From assembly GCA_017617145.1 (NCBI GenBank), contig JAFZWX010000158.1:1-39280 (forward strand): DNA of 39,280 nt, written 5' to 3'. Position numbers and translations under genes: made by a program. This stretch comes from Treponema sp. GTDB taxonomy: Bacteria; Spirochaetota; Spirochaetia; Treponematales; Treponemataceae. Positions 29,871-39,042 of this stretch are shown here, piece after piece. Position 1 is the first letter of the stretch; each line of letters opens with the position of its first letter. Below the pieces are notes generated by a model. That model was given only the letters and a program-made list of their open reading frames with translations. It made no database searches and had not been told where the DNA came from.

Positions 29871-32800
29871 CTAAATCTTCACCACTACCCCAACAACCGG
29901 ATAATAAAGCACCTTAGCCAATACTTTCTTACCAGCTGCGAGCAAGGCCTTTTCATAGCATTCCAGCTGACCTTTGTATTTGCCGGCGTGGACATCGCTG
30001 TCTTTGTTTATGAGGTTTTCTCTTGTGCATGGGGAGGTTTTGTAATCTACAAGGACGCAGCCTTCAACGGTTTCCCAGACAAAGTCCATGCTTCCTGTAA
30101 CTATCTGACCATTTTTAAGCTGATGTTTGAATGGCAGTTCGTGGTACTCGTTCTGGGCAGGGGCATAATTTTGGGTAAGCCATTCCTTCAAAGCATCCCA
30201 TGAAGCCTTAATTTCTCCAGTATTTGGCAGATTACTTTCAAAGCCCCAGGCCTTTACCATTTCTGCAATCTGCGCATCAGTCTTATGATCTGCTACACAA
30301 AAAATGTCGTGAATGCAGGTACCAAGGGCAGCCGGGTCATAATTATCGTTTTTGATTACGGTAATAGGTGTGCCACAATCAATCGGATTAACTGTAATCT
30401 TATCGCCTTCTATACCGCTTGGGCTCAGGTTTCTGTCTAAAGGATTTTTGGCTGAAGTACCGGCGAGTTTTACAGTAGTTTCTTTTTCTTTCTCGCGTCC
30501 ATATTTAATGTTAATATCTGCATTTGGAAGCCTGTCTGCAAAAACTCCTGCATTAAATAAATCACAGGAAGCCTGTGAATAATCGCAGGTAAAATTAAAG
30601 CCCATTTTTGTAAATGCATCTAATGGTTTTGGGTTGTTACCTTTTCCATTTAATGCCAGAATAAGCTTGTCTCTTGGACGGGTCATAGCTACATAAAAAA
30701 GTCGCTTCATTTCTTCTGTCATTCTTGTTTTTATTGCGGTATAGCGGTCTGTTTGTTGAATTGGTCCAAGCCATTCTGGAGATGCTTTAAAAGAACCAAA
30801 GATATTAGGAAGAACACTTATGACAACTTCCGGAAAAAGTTCCTCTTTTGAAGGTGCTTTGGTCCTTATGAAATGTGTTCCAAAATATTCGCGCAGAAGC
30901 ATTCTATATTCGTTCAAGAAATCATATTCACAACCCAGGACAATAACTGTTTTCCATTCCAAGCCCTTTGACCTATGGTATGTAAAGAATTGAACACCTT
31001 CGGTTGCGCCTGAAACAGAAATATCGTGAGTTTTAATATAATCAATAAAGCCTGTAATTGAACTTGGTATATGCATTTGCGCACAATAATCTTCATAAAC
31101 CGGAGCTGCATTTATAATTGCATGAAGGATTTTAGTAGAATCTGCAACATCATTAAGCTTTTTTGCAACATTGTATAAATCAAGCTCAACAATAAGCCCC
31201 TGGACCATAGCCGAAATTGATTGCAGCCTATAATCATCTCGTATTTCCAAAACCTTTTTTACCAAAGGAATATCATCATAAAACATATCCCCTTTTTCAT
31301 GATTGGAATTAAACTCAAGCTTGTCATCTATAACCTTTTCAATTTTGTAATCTGGTTCGGTTAAAAAAGCTATATGTGCTTTTGGATATTCGGCTCGTTC
31401 ATCTTCAATAAGCTCAAGAATCGCAATTACAAGTCGTACTGTATAAGCACCAGACAAGGAATCGTCAGCAATAAAAACTGGAACATCTTTTGCGCGTAAT
31501 GCATTTGCAACATCTTTGAGATGATCATTGTTTCTTGCTAATACTGCAATATCACTTGGTTTTTCACCCTGATTTATTAATTCAACAATATTTGCAGCAA
31601 TATTAACTGCTCTGTCTTTGCCATTCTTTTCGGTGAGCCACCAGAACCCAACCTCGCCTTCATCAGTTCGTACAGGCTCAAGATGAACATCTAGCTTTTC
31701 TTCGTCTGTAACTTTATTAAAGACTTTTTCAAAAACTGCATTAGTAAAGTTTACAATCTCCGGAACAGAACGCCAGCTATTGCCAAGGATTTTTGTTGAA
31801 CAGCCATCAAGACCTTTTGCCTCGTTGTCTTTTACAATATCCATAACAGAGGTTGTAAGTTCTGTATCGGAACCGCGGAAACCATAAATGGCCTGTTTTT
31901 TATCGCCAACCCAAATACTGTTGTCTACAATTTCCGAAAGCTTATCAAAGATTTTTACCTGAATAGGACTACAATCCTGAAATTCATCAACAAAAACATA
32001 TTTGTAAGTTGCCTTTATATCAGCTGCAACTTCATCGTTCTGTAGCAGCTCATAAAACATTTTTTCCATGTCGGAATAGTCAATAAGATGATTTCCCTTT
32101 TTGAATTCTTCGTACTGTTTTGCTCGTTTTTCGGCCAGTTTAAAAATCAAATCAATATAATCATTTACCAGGCAGTGAACTTCTTCTGTTGCATATAAAT
32201 CGCTCAAGTCATTTGCAATTTCGGCAATATCGTCTTTAAGTTCATCAAAGGGGAGTTGATTAAGAAACTCTAATACACTCTGAGCATATAAGAGCGAAGC
32301 AGGATTGCTTGATTCAAGATTACGTTTCTGGTTATTAATTGCAACCATAAGTTCTTCCTGCTCATCAGATTCTGTAGCATTGTTAGCAATTTCGGCCTTA
32401 TCTAACAGACTTCGCAATGCTTCTTTATTTACCTTTATATGATGTTCTCCGTGAAGAAATTTCTTAGTAACATCTTTTGAATACTTTATGCTGTTCTTAA
32501 AATCTTTAATTGTGTAACTTGTTGCATACTCAAAAATTTTATTTAAATCATTTTGCCAGAATTCTTCCTCATAAAGAGAAAACTCTTTCATAAAATCTTT
32601 CAAACATGTCTGGTCCTTTTCCTCTAAAAGATCTACAAGCGACCGAGCCATAAAAGTCTGCTGATTTTCTTCTGTGATGATGTTGAGTTTTGGGCTAATT
32701 CCAAGAACATACCAGTACTTTATAATCAAACTTTCTGCAACACTATGAATTGTTCCTATAAGTGCCTGATCCAAACGGTCTGCCTCTGGAAGAAGATTGT

Positions 32801-32981
32801 TCTCATAAAACATAGCCTTGGCTTTTTCTTTGAACTCGGCGGCAGCTGCTTTTGTATATGTTGTAAGAATTACGTTCTCGGGTTCAACAAGTTTATTTTT
32901 AACGGCATCGGTCAAAATCTGAGTAAGAGTATGAGTTTTACCACTTCCGGCACTGGCACTAATATATTTTACGTTCTTCAT
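29871..32981 (-). CDS. UvrD/AddA-like helicase-nuclease
   Basis: A 1036-residue SF1A helicase with a C-terminal nuclease, laid out like AddA/RecB. Walker A is SAGSGKTHT (9-17); VDEFQDCSPIQ is the Walker B/Q motif; DKKQAIYGFRGSD is motif III; FFTYHRSKGLEWKTVIV and YVAMTRPRDKLIL are motifs V-VI. The C-terminus contains a PD-(D/E)XK core: GSMDFVWE and VDYKTSP, then QLECYEKAL. Such enzymes resect double-strand breaks and degrade linear phage DNA. It follows the AddB-like gene by 12 bp and shares its class 3 promoter. I leave the symbol blank because the partner is atypical. Confidence 0.87.
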   Translation of the reverse strand: MKNVKYISASAGSGKTHTLTQILTDAVKNKLVEPENVILTTYTKAAAAEFKEKAKAMFYENNLLPEADRLDQALIGTIHSVAESLIIKYWYVLGISPKLNIITEENQQTFMARSLVDLLEEKDQTCLKDFMKEFSLYEEEFWQNDLNKIFEYATSYTIKDFKNSIKYSKDVTKKFLHGEHHIKVNKEALRSLLDKAEIANNATESDEQEELMVAINNQKRNLESSNPASLLYAQSVLEFLNQLPFDELKDDIAEIANDLSDLYATEEVHCLVNDYIDLIFKLAEKRAKQYEEFKKGNHLIDYSDMEKMFYELLQNDEVAADIKATYKYVFVDEFQDCSPIQVKIFDKLSEIVDNSIWVGDKKQAIYGFRGSDTELTTSVMDIVKDNEAKGLDGCSTKILGNSWRSVPEIVNFTNAVFEKVFNKVTDEEKLDVHLEPVRTDEGEVGFWWLTEKNGKDRAVNIAANIVELINQGEKPSDIAVLARNNDHLKDVANALRAKDVPVFIADDSLSGAYTVRLVIAILELIEDERAEYPKAHIAFLTEPDYKIEKVIDDKLEFNSNHEKGDMFYDDIPLVKKVLEIRDDYRLQSISAMVQGLIVELDLYNVAKKLNDVADSTKILHAIINAAPVYEDYCAQMHIPSSITGFIDYIKTHDISVSGATEGVQFFTYHRSKGLEWKTVIVLGCEYDFLNEYRMLLREYFGTHFIRTKAPSKEELFPEVVISVLPNIFGSFKASPEWLGPIQQTDRYTAIKTRMTEEMKRLFYVAMTRPRDKLILALNGKGNNPKPLDAFTKMGFNFTCDYSQASCDLFNAGVFADRLPNADINIKYGREKEKETTVKLAGTSAKNPLDRNLSPSGIEGDKITVNPIDCGTPITVIKNDNYDPAALGTCIHDIFCVADHKTDAQIAEMVKAWGFESNLPNTGEIKASWDALKEWLTQNYAPAQNEYHELPFKHQLKNGQIVTGSMDFVWETVEGCVLVDYKTSPCTRENLINKDSDVHAGKYKGQLECYEKALLAAGKKVLAKVLYYPVVGVVVKI

Positions 32982-32993
32982 TTTTAATCCCTC

Positions 32994-35675
32994 CTACTTC
33001 CTGCTCTTTAACAAATCAAGGTTTTCATCTGGATACGGACCTTTTTTACGAGTCTTTTTACTATCTTTGTCATAATAATAGTCTGGAGGCAAAAGTTCTT
33101 GTTTTTCATAAATCTGTTCATAATTAAATTTTCCTTCTTCCAGATTACTCGTTTCTTCAATACTTCCGTCAAAGATCTGCTCTTTACGATATTCATAGGT
33201 ATTCTGCAGTTCTTTTAAAAGCTTCTTGGCTTTACGATCAGACGAAACATAAACCTGCTGAAGATTTATACCATCAGATAAAAAATTCTGGCAGGAAATA
33301 AACCTTGCTTCCGAAATTATAAAATAGGCAAGCGCTTTTACAGTGACTTTATATTCCTTTTCAACAAGCTCCTTGTACAAGGCAAACTGAACAGATTTAT
33401 TTTCTCTAAGTTTATTTGCATGCTTATAGGCCGAGCTCCATTTAAAATCAAATATATAGAAATTATTTTCCGGATCAGCAAGAATCATATCTACCTTACC
33501 GTTTACTTTAAGCTTTTCGACCTTGCCTTCCAGTTCTTTCTCACAGGCAACCACATGAAACTCTTTTGCAAACATACCTTTTAAAAGCTCATCCAAAGTT
33601 GATTTTACTTGTGTCTTAAACTGCTTAAGCTCCTGCCGATTTTCTTTTATAAGAAGAATGGCCCCTTCGGCCTGAACAGTCTGTTTAAAAACATCTTCAA
33701 ACCGTTCATCTATCTGTTTTTTTATATAAGACGGAGTTCCGCTGCCTTTTATCTCTTCGCTCGGGGCAAAAAGAATTTCGATTATCCTGTGAGCTATATT
33801 TCCTTTGGTTGTATATAGGTCAGCCAGACAATCTACTGCGTTAGAAGAAAAATGCACAAATTTATTAACAACATAATTAAGCGGATGTGGAAGCAGATTT
33901 TCAAGACCAGTAGGACTTTGATGATCCGGCCATTTTTCTTTTATATAGTCAGTTTTAGAAATCTGTACAAATTCCTGGTCGCTTTCCATGCGATTATCAA
34001 TTTTTGTGACTGTTTTTTTCAAAGAGTCATCCAGCGCCATTTGCTTTATGAAAGGCTCAAGCTCATATTTTTCTAACTGAATATAAAGAGGACTCTTAGG
34101 AGCATTGGCAGAATCAATTTTATCAATAGTTACAAGAACAAGCTTTTTGCGGGATTTAGCAAATGGAATCAGCAAAAGATTTTTTAAATAATCACGCTCA
34201 TTTTCCTGTGGCCACAAAGACAAAACATCCTTAAAGGCTTGAGCTTCTGCAGGAACCAGAAACGAATAAGTAAGCTTTGGAGAATTTCCACAGTTATAAA
34301 AATCACACCACACAGTTTTTTCAGCCGCATCACAAAAGTCTGAATAAGAAGTAATGACTTTTTTTGAACCTGCCTGAGCTCTATACTGAGTCATAGAATG
34401 ATCAGTTGTAAATGCCGCAGTTATTTGTGCAATGTCATCATAAGGAATTGTATCTGTCCCAAGATTATCTAAAAGTGTAAAAAGATTTTCGGCCTGTGCA
34501 GCAACAAACCCAAGCTGATCTTTGCCCGGATCGGTATTATGTTCATTTGACAGTTCTTTATAACACCAGTCACGGATATTTTTTATAAATTCCTTAAGTA
34601 CAGAAACTTCAAGTTCAGACTCTTCAAAATACGGATGATTAATATCAGGAAGAAATTTTTGAATATTATCTTCTGTTTTAGGATAGTCTTTAATATAATT
34701 GGCAATATATTCGCGGCAGGAATCATTATAAAATCCGCCGGTCTCACAAATACACGAAGCAAGCCCTCCCCTAAAACTTGGTGCAAGCGGATTCGGGGAA
34801 GTATTCAGCCACTCTACAATATTTATAACATTAAGCGGGCGTTCAAAAATAGTAAGGGCAATATTCAAAAGCTGAGCGGTGTGCGGAATGCCAGAAATTT
34901 CTGAACCACTGAGCCACTTGCCTTCGAGCTTTTGCCAGTTGTCAAACTCTTTGTTTTCGGCATTAATCCATACGTCAAAGTCATTGGAGTCCATTAAACT
35001 CAAATATTTTATGGCATCATCGCGCTCGGCAAAGTTCCAGATTTCAAATGAGTCGTCAGTCGGATCCAACTCAACGCCTGGCTTTCCCTCCAGAATTGAA
35101 TAGACCTTTCCAATATTGTTGTCTGGCAAGTTAGCCTTAACCGCTGTAAAATTTACACTGCGTTCTATAAGAGCCTTAAGCAGACGGACTTCTGCAGGGG
35201 CAAAATCTTCGTAGTACTCTGGAACAATAATTTCCATTTGAGGAAGCGGGCAACCATCTTCAACCTGAGCAATCAACTCAAGAAGTGCCTCCCCGTCTGA
35301 TTTATCCGTAAAAAACTCTTCTATACCACACAGGGCCTTCATTCGTTTTGTAGGAGCAGGAGCATCCTTAGTCCATCCGCCGGCAGCAAGGGTGTCGCGC
35401 CATTCAAGACATTTTTTTGCAGTGTTCAGTTCATCAACTTCGAACGAGGCAGCCATCACATTTCCAGGCTCCTTTTCCATGTACTTTTTCATGGCAGCAT
35501 AATAGTGAACAAACCTGGTTCCATAATCCGCAACATCACAACATATGCCGGCGTGCAGCCTTATAATATTGCAAAGTCCCGCAGTATTCACAATCTTAGA
35601 ATCGAAGAAAACCGGACTCTTTTTAAAGTCCACATAAGCACTTCCCGAAAAAGCCGGATTATAGAACAATTTCAT
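32994..35675 (-). CDS. AddB-like PD-(D/E)XK nuclease, partner of the UvrD-like protein
   Basis: An 893-residue protein laid out like AddB: an N-terminal inactivated helicase-like region and a C-terminal nuclease (about 710-790) with NGKVDMILADPE, FYIFDFKWSS and QFALYKELVEK as the PD-(D/E)XK and QxxxY motifs. The N-terminus MKLFYNPAFSGSAYVDF is in the P-loop position but lacks GKT, and I see no iron-sulfur cysteine set, both differing from Bacillus AddB. The start at 35675 has GAGGAG upstream; the 35705 codon is in the leader. It begins the class 3-controlled operon with the AddA-like gene. Confidence 0.8.
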   Translation of the reverse strand: MKLFYNPAFSGSAYVDFKKSPVFFDSKIVNTAGLCNIIRLHAGICCDVADYGTRFVHYYAAMKKYMEKEPGNVMAASFEVDELNTAKKCLEWRDTLAAGGWTKDAPAPTKRMKALCGIEEFFTDKSDGEALLELIAQVEDGCPLPQMEIIVPEYYEDFAPAEVRLLKALIERSVNFTAVKANLPDNNIGKVYSILEGKPGVELDPTDDSFEIWNFAERDDAIKYLSLMDSNDFDVWINAENKEFDNWQKLEGKWLSGSEISGIPHTAQLLNIALTIFERPLNVINIVEWLNTSPNPLAPSFRGGLASCICETGGFYNDSCREYIANYIKDYPKTEDNIQKFLPDINHPYFEESELEVSVLKEFIKNIRDWCYKELSNEHNTDPGKDQLGFVAAQAENLFTLLDNLGTDTIPYDDIAQITAAFTTDHSMTQYRAQAGSKKVITSYSDFCDAAEKTVWCDFYNCGNSPKLTYSFLVPAEAQAFKDVLSLWPQENERDYLKNLLLIPFAKSRKKLVLVTIDKIDSANAPKSPLYIQLEKYELEPFIKQMALDDSLKKTVTKIDNRMESDQEFVQISKTDYIKEKWPDHQSPTGLENLLPHPLNYVVNKFVHFSSNAVDCLADLYTTKGNIAHRIIEILFAPSEEIKGSGTPSYIKKQIDERFEDVFKQTVQAEGAILLIKENRQELKQFKTQVKSTLDELLKGMFAKEFHVVACEKELEGKVEKLKVNGKVDMILADPENNFYIFDFKWSSAYKHANKLRENKSVQFALYKELVEKEYKVTVKALAYFIISEARFISCQNFLSDGINLQQVYVSSDRKAKKLLKELQNTYEYRKEQIFDGSIEETSNLEEGKFNYEQIYEKQELLPPDYYYDKDSKKTRKKGPYPDENLDLLKSRK

Positions 35676-35725
35676 AATAAAACTCCTCGCATTATTATAA
35701 CACACAATTTTGAGAATATATAAAC

Positions 35726-35757
35726 AATATAAGGGGTTGCGCTATCAAATAGTGATA
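35726..35757 (-). promoter_or_regulatory. class 3 operator and -10 box of the AddB/AddA-like operon
   Basis: Minus strand: TATCACTATTTGATA (35743-35757) plus G, 10 bp, TATATT (35731-35726), predicted start near 35719, leader about 45 bases. Confidence 0.75.
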
Positions 35758-35814
35758 TTGTAGAGAAAAATTTCTAGTAGTTTGTAATAGAAATTCCACC
35801 CTTTTCTTGTTATT

Positions 35815-35964
35815 TTACCACACAGTCTGTACGTTGTATTGAGGAATTATTGTATCACTAGTGACAATGCAGAAGTTATTTGTTTGTGCTTGAGAAATAA
35901 TCAGACGGTCAGAAGGATTACATAAAGCATATATCAATATATTTGTGTCGAGAATATAATTCAC
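35815..35964 (-). pseudogene. VapC-like PIN toxin with internal in-frame deletion
   Basis: A 49-codon frame starts with GTG at 35964, overlapping the antitoxin stop by 4 bases (GTGA). The first 14 residues (VNYILDTNILIYAL) are the PIN N-terminus; they are joined directly to NPSDRLIISQAQTNNF and CIVTSDTIIPQYNVQTVW, the PIN C-terminus. About 75-80 central residues, including the region of the second catalytic acidic residue, are missing compared with the VapC at 29460. The frame is open, so this is a clean deletion that would inactivate the toxin. Confidence 0.75.
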
Positions 35965-36176
35965 ATATACTCCTTAAAGCAATCTGGAGTTTCATCAAAA
36001 TCCGGAGCCATATAATAACCTTCTTCTAAACCACCAAGCTCACGTGTAAAAGAAGTGGACTTTTCGCCAGACTTTACGGAAATAAGAGTCTTTACTTTAT
36101 CAAGAATTTGATTTAATTCTGGTAAAGCCAGATTATCAAGTTCTGAATTAAAATACTTGAATGCAAAATCAGACAT
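35961..36176 (-). CDS. antitoxin-like protein upstream of a deleted VapC
   Basis: A 71-residue protein, MSDFAFKYFNSELDNLALPE onward, with a helical first half and an acidic end (APDFDETPDCFKEYM) typical of VapB-type antitoxins. GGAGGTG precedes the ATG at 36176. It overlaps the start of the broken PIN gene, so it is probably an orphan antitoxin left after loss of toxin activity. It might still bind and neutralise related toxins, an inference. Confidence 0.68.
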   Translation of the reverse strand: MSDFAFKYFNSELDNLALPELNQILDKVKTLISVKSGEKSTSFTRELGGLEEGYYMAPDFDETPDCFKEYM

Positions 36177-36259
36177 ATCGCACCTCCATTCATTTATAAT
36201 ATAACACAATTTCTTAAAAAAATCACCTTTTTCAAAATAATAAAATTCTCCCCCTTCAA

Positions 36260-36291
36260 TATCACAAAATGATAGCACCCCGCCCTACAAT
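36260..36291 (+). promoter_or_regulatory. class 3 operator and -10 box of the SF2 helicase gene
   Basis: TATCACAAAATGATA (36260-36274) plus G, 10 bp, TACAAT (36286-36291). Predicted start is at about 36298, 3 bases before the ATG, and no Shine-Dalgarno is visible, so the mRNA is nearly leaderless. Confidence 0.75.
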
Positions 36292-36300
36292 GAAAAAACT

Positions 36301-39033
36301 ATGGCACAACAACCCCTTACGCTCAAGGACATCCACTTCTCCATCCACTCGCTCATTGTAGACGACGATTTACGCCTGCAGTTCCTGGACTGGGTAGCCG
36401 GCAGCAAAGATTACAATCAGATAGACTGGCTTGCATCGCCCATATCAAAAACTGAGTTCCCCGACGATATCTCCTGGAGCGACGTAATAGATTACACCTT
36501 CAAAATCCCGTTTACAAACCGCAGCCTTTCGACCACCAACGGCGACATACTCAAAATCCAGCGCATGGACACCGCAGAACACCTCTTTGACAAATTCCTT
36601 CACGAAGGCCTGGACCCAGCCACCGCCGCCAAAATAGAAAAAGAATGGAACGACACCTTCAACTCATTCGAACCCGTCGACTACAAAAACTTCGACTACA
36701 CACTCCCAGGCTTTTCCGGCAAGCTGGACGATAAAAAATTCACGCTTCACGAGCAGCAGAAAAAGGGCATTGCCTTCCTGTGCACCAAGGGCAACGGCCT
36801 CCTTGCCTACGATGTTGGCGTCGGAAAAACCGCAACAGGCATTGCCTCGGTAGTCTACCAGATGCAGCACGGCAAATGCTCACGCCCGCTCATTGTTGTA
36901 CCAAAGGCTGTTTACCCCAAATGGATTCACGACACAAAAGAACTCTTCCCAGACATCAGGGTAAACGAGCTTGAAAACTTAAACAAAGAAACAATCGACA
37001 CGCTGCGAATGAACTCAGTATTCGAAGAACAAAACGACGGCTTTCTGCTCCCCGCAAACACAATCTCAATCTGCACGGCCGAAGCGCTGGAAAAAATCTA
37101 CTACACACGAGACTTTATAGAAAACACACTTTGCCGCACCATACACAACATGATTTCGGCCTACACACTCGAAAAAGAGCTCCTGCCCACCAAAAAATTA
37201 TCGCAGGAAGAATACATCATCTTTGACACTCTGGGCACAGACTTAGTTCTTGTAGACGAAGCCCACCGCTACAAAAACCTCATCCGCAAAGCAACAGGCA
37301 CCAGCTCCGAATTCACCAAGCTTGGCTTTGGCTCCCCATCCGCCCGCGCAATCAGGATGCTGGCCCTTACAGACTACATCCACACACACAACAACGAAAA
37401 CAACGTCTTTTTCCTCACCGCAACCCCCTTTACAAACTCGCCCATGGAAATATATTCAATGCTGCTTTACGTAGGAGGCTGCGAGTTCACTTCCATGTAC
37501 AAAACCATAAACGACTTCCTGAACGAATTTGCAGAAATAAAAATAGAATGGGCCGTAAACAACAAAAACGAGCTTGTCCAGAAAACAGTAATGAAAAACT
37601 TCCGCTCCCTGTACGCCCTGCAGCAAATCATCCAGAACTATATAGACAAAGTAGATGCACAAGAAGCAAACATCAAACGGCCAGAAAAAGAAACCCACGT
37701 ACTAAAAATCGAAATGACAGCCCTTCAGCACAAAATCTGCGAGAGGGAAATTGAACGCATAACCTACACCCACAACCTTGGAGACATATTCAAAGGCATG
37801 AACAACCTTCGCATGAACATGATCTCCCCCTGCCTGGTAAAAGAAAAATACGCCCCAAGAGAAAAAATCAAAATCCCAGACCTTTCGCTAATAGTAGAAT
37901 CTTCACCAAAGCTCATGCTCGTGTGCAAAACAGTCCTTGCCGTATACAAAGCCCAGCCCCACAGCGGCCAGATAATCTACCTTCCCCGTGGAGTAAAAGA
38001 ATCAAGCTATGTAAAACAAACCCTGGTCCAGAACGGAATCCCTCCCAAAGCCATAGCAATGATAAACTCAACTACAACAGAGCTCCAAAAACAGCGCATC
38101 ACACAGGCGTTCAACGACCCAACCGCCCCGCTTAAAATCCTCATAGGTTCAGAATCAATAAGCGAAGGCGTAGACTTAAACGGCAACACGCTGGTGCTTT
38201 ATAACTGCATGCTCGGCTGGAACCCAACAGAACCAGTACAGGTAGAAGGCAGACTCTGGCGCCAGGGCAACCTGCAGAAAAAAGTGCACATAGTCTACCC
38301 GCTCATGTATAACTCAATAGACTCCCTCATCTACCAGAAACACGACGAAAAAGTAAGCAGAATCGATGCCCTTTGGAGTTACCGCGGAGACAAGCTTAAT
38401 GTAGAAGACATCAACCCCGCAGAGCTAAAGTTCGACCTCATAAAATCGGCAGAAATGAAAGCAGACATAATGCTCGAGCAGGAGCTGGTCCCACTCAAAA
38501 AGCAGATAAGAATAATAGACGAAAGCTTTGAATTAATCACCACCGCCACAGAACAAAAAAAGCTCTTGCAACAGGAAGTAAACGAACTTGAAAAACAAGG
38601 CCAGGAGCTCATAGAATACCGCGCAAAAAAAATAGAAGAAGGCAAAACACTCCCCCAGGGCCTGGAACGCTTAAACCAGATTATAGTAGACCAGATAGAT
38701 TCCGAGCTCAACGACAACAAAACCGACCTTGCCATAAAAAGACGAAGCCTCACCCTCATAAACAACAAGCTGCAAAAAAAGCTGGAGTTCACCCTGGGCA
38801 AAGATTTTACCAGCGAACAGGAGCAGAGTTATTTTGAACTGCTTAAGAAACAAAAAGCTCAACTCAACCAACAGATAACCGTAGTCCTTGGCAAAAAGCA
38901 GGCCCTGGTCCGCATCCTGGAGGCCCAGTACCAGGCCGAACAGATTGGAAAATTACATTCCGTGCAAAAGCTTACAAAGGATCTGGTAAAGAAAATCCTT
39001 GGGGATACAGATAACAATGATTCTGTGATATGA
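36301..39033 (+). CDS. SNF2-like SF2 helicase/ATPase with C-terminal coiled coil
   Basis: A 910-residue SF2 ATPase. Motif I reads DVGVGKTATG (171-180), motif II LVDEAHRYKN (about 317-326), motif III FFLTATPFTNSP, and the second RecA fold has LKILIGSESISEGVDL and PVQVEGRLWRQGN (motif VI). About 200 residues of charged coiled coil follow (QEVNELEKQGQELIEYRAKK and beyond). Similar helicases occur in phage defence and plasmid methylase-helicase proteins, but there is no methylase or nuclease domain here. The gene is visibly more GC rich, with C-ending codons, than the rest of the window, suggesting a separate origin, yet it carries a perfect class 3 promoter. Confidence 0.87.
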   Translation: MAQQPLTLKDIHFSIHSLIVDDDLRLQFLDWVAGSKDYNQIDWLASPISKTEFPDDISWSDVIDYTFKIPFTNRSLSTTNGDILKIQRMDTAEHLFDKFLHEGLDPATAAKIEKEWNDTFNSFEPVDYKNFDYTLPGFSGKLDDKKFTLHEQQKKGIAFLCTKGNGLLAYDVGVGKTATGIASVVYQMQHGKCSRPLIVVPKAVYPKWIHDTKELFPDIRVNELENLNKETIDTLRMNSVFEEQNDGFLLPANTISICTAEALEKIYYTRDFIENTLCRTIHNMISAYTLEKELLPTKKLSQEEYIIFDTLGTDLVLVDEAHRYKNLIRKATGTSSEFTKLGFGSPSARAIRMLALTDYIHTHNNENNVFFLTATPFTNSPMEIYSMLLYVGGCEFTSMYKTINDFLNEFAEIKIEWAVNNKNELVQKTVMKNFRSLYALQQIIQNYIDKVDAQEANIKRPEKETHVLKIEMTALQHKICEREIERITYTHNLGDIFKGMNNLRMNMISPCLVKEKYAPREKIKIPDLSLIVESSPKLMLVCKTVLAVYKAQPHSGQIIYLPRGVKESSYVKQTLVQNGIPPKAIAMINSTTTELQKQRITQAFNDPTAPLKILIGSESISEGVDLNGNTLVLYNCMLGWNPTEPVQVEGRLWRQGNLQKKVHIVYPLMYNSIDSLIYQKHDEKVSRIDALWSYRGDKLNVEDINPAELKFDLIKSAEMKADIMLEQELVPLKKQIRIIDESFELITTATEQKKLLQQEVNELEKQGQELIEYRAKKIEEGKTLPQGLERLNQIIVDQIDSELNDNKTDLAIKRRSLTLINNKLQKKLEFTLGKDFTSEQEQSYFELLKKQKAQLNQQITVVLGKKQALVRILEAQYQAEQIGKLHSVQKLTKDLVKKILGDTDNNDSVI

Positions 39034-39042
39034 TGAGGTTGT

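Noticed and set aside
39016..39038. Possible class 3 operator at the end of the helicase gene (TGTGATATGATGAGG)
   Set aside because: Half-sites do not form TATCA-N5-TGATA, there is no -10 box at the right spacing, and it is partly coding.
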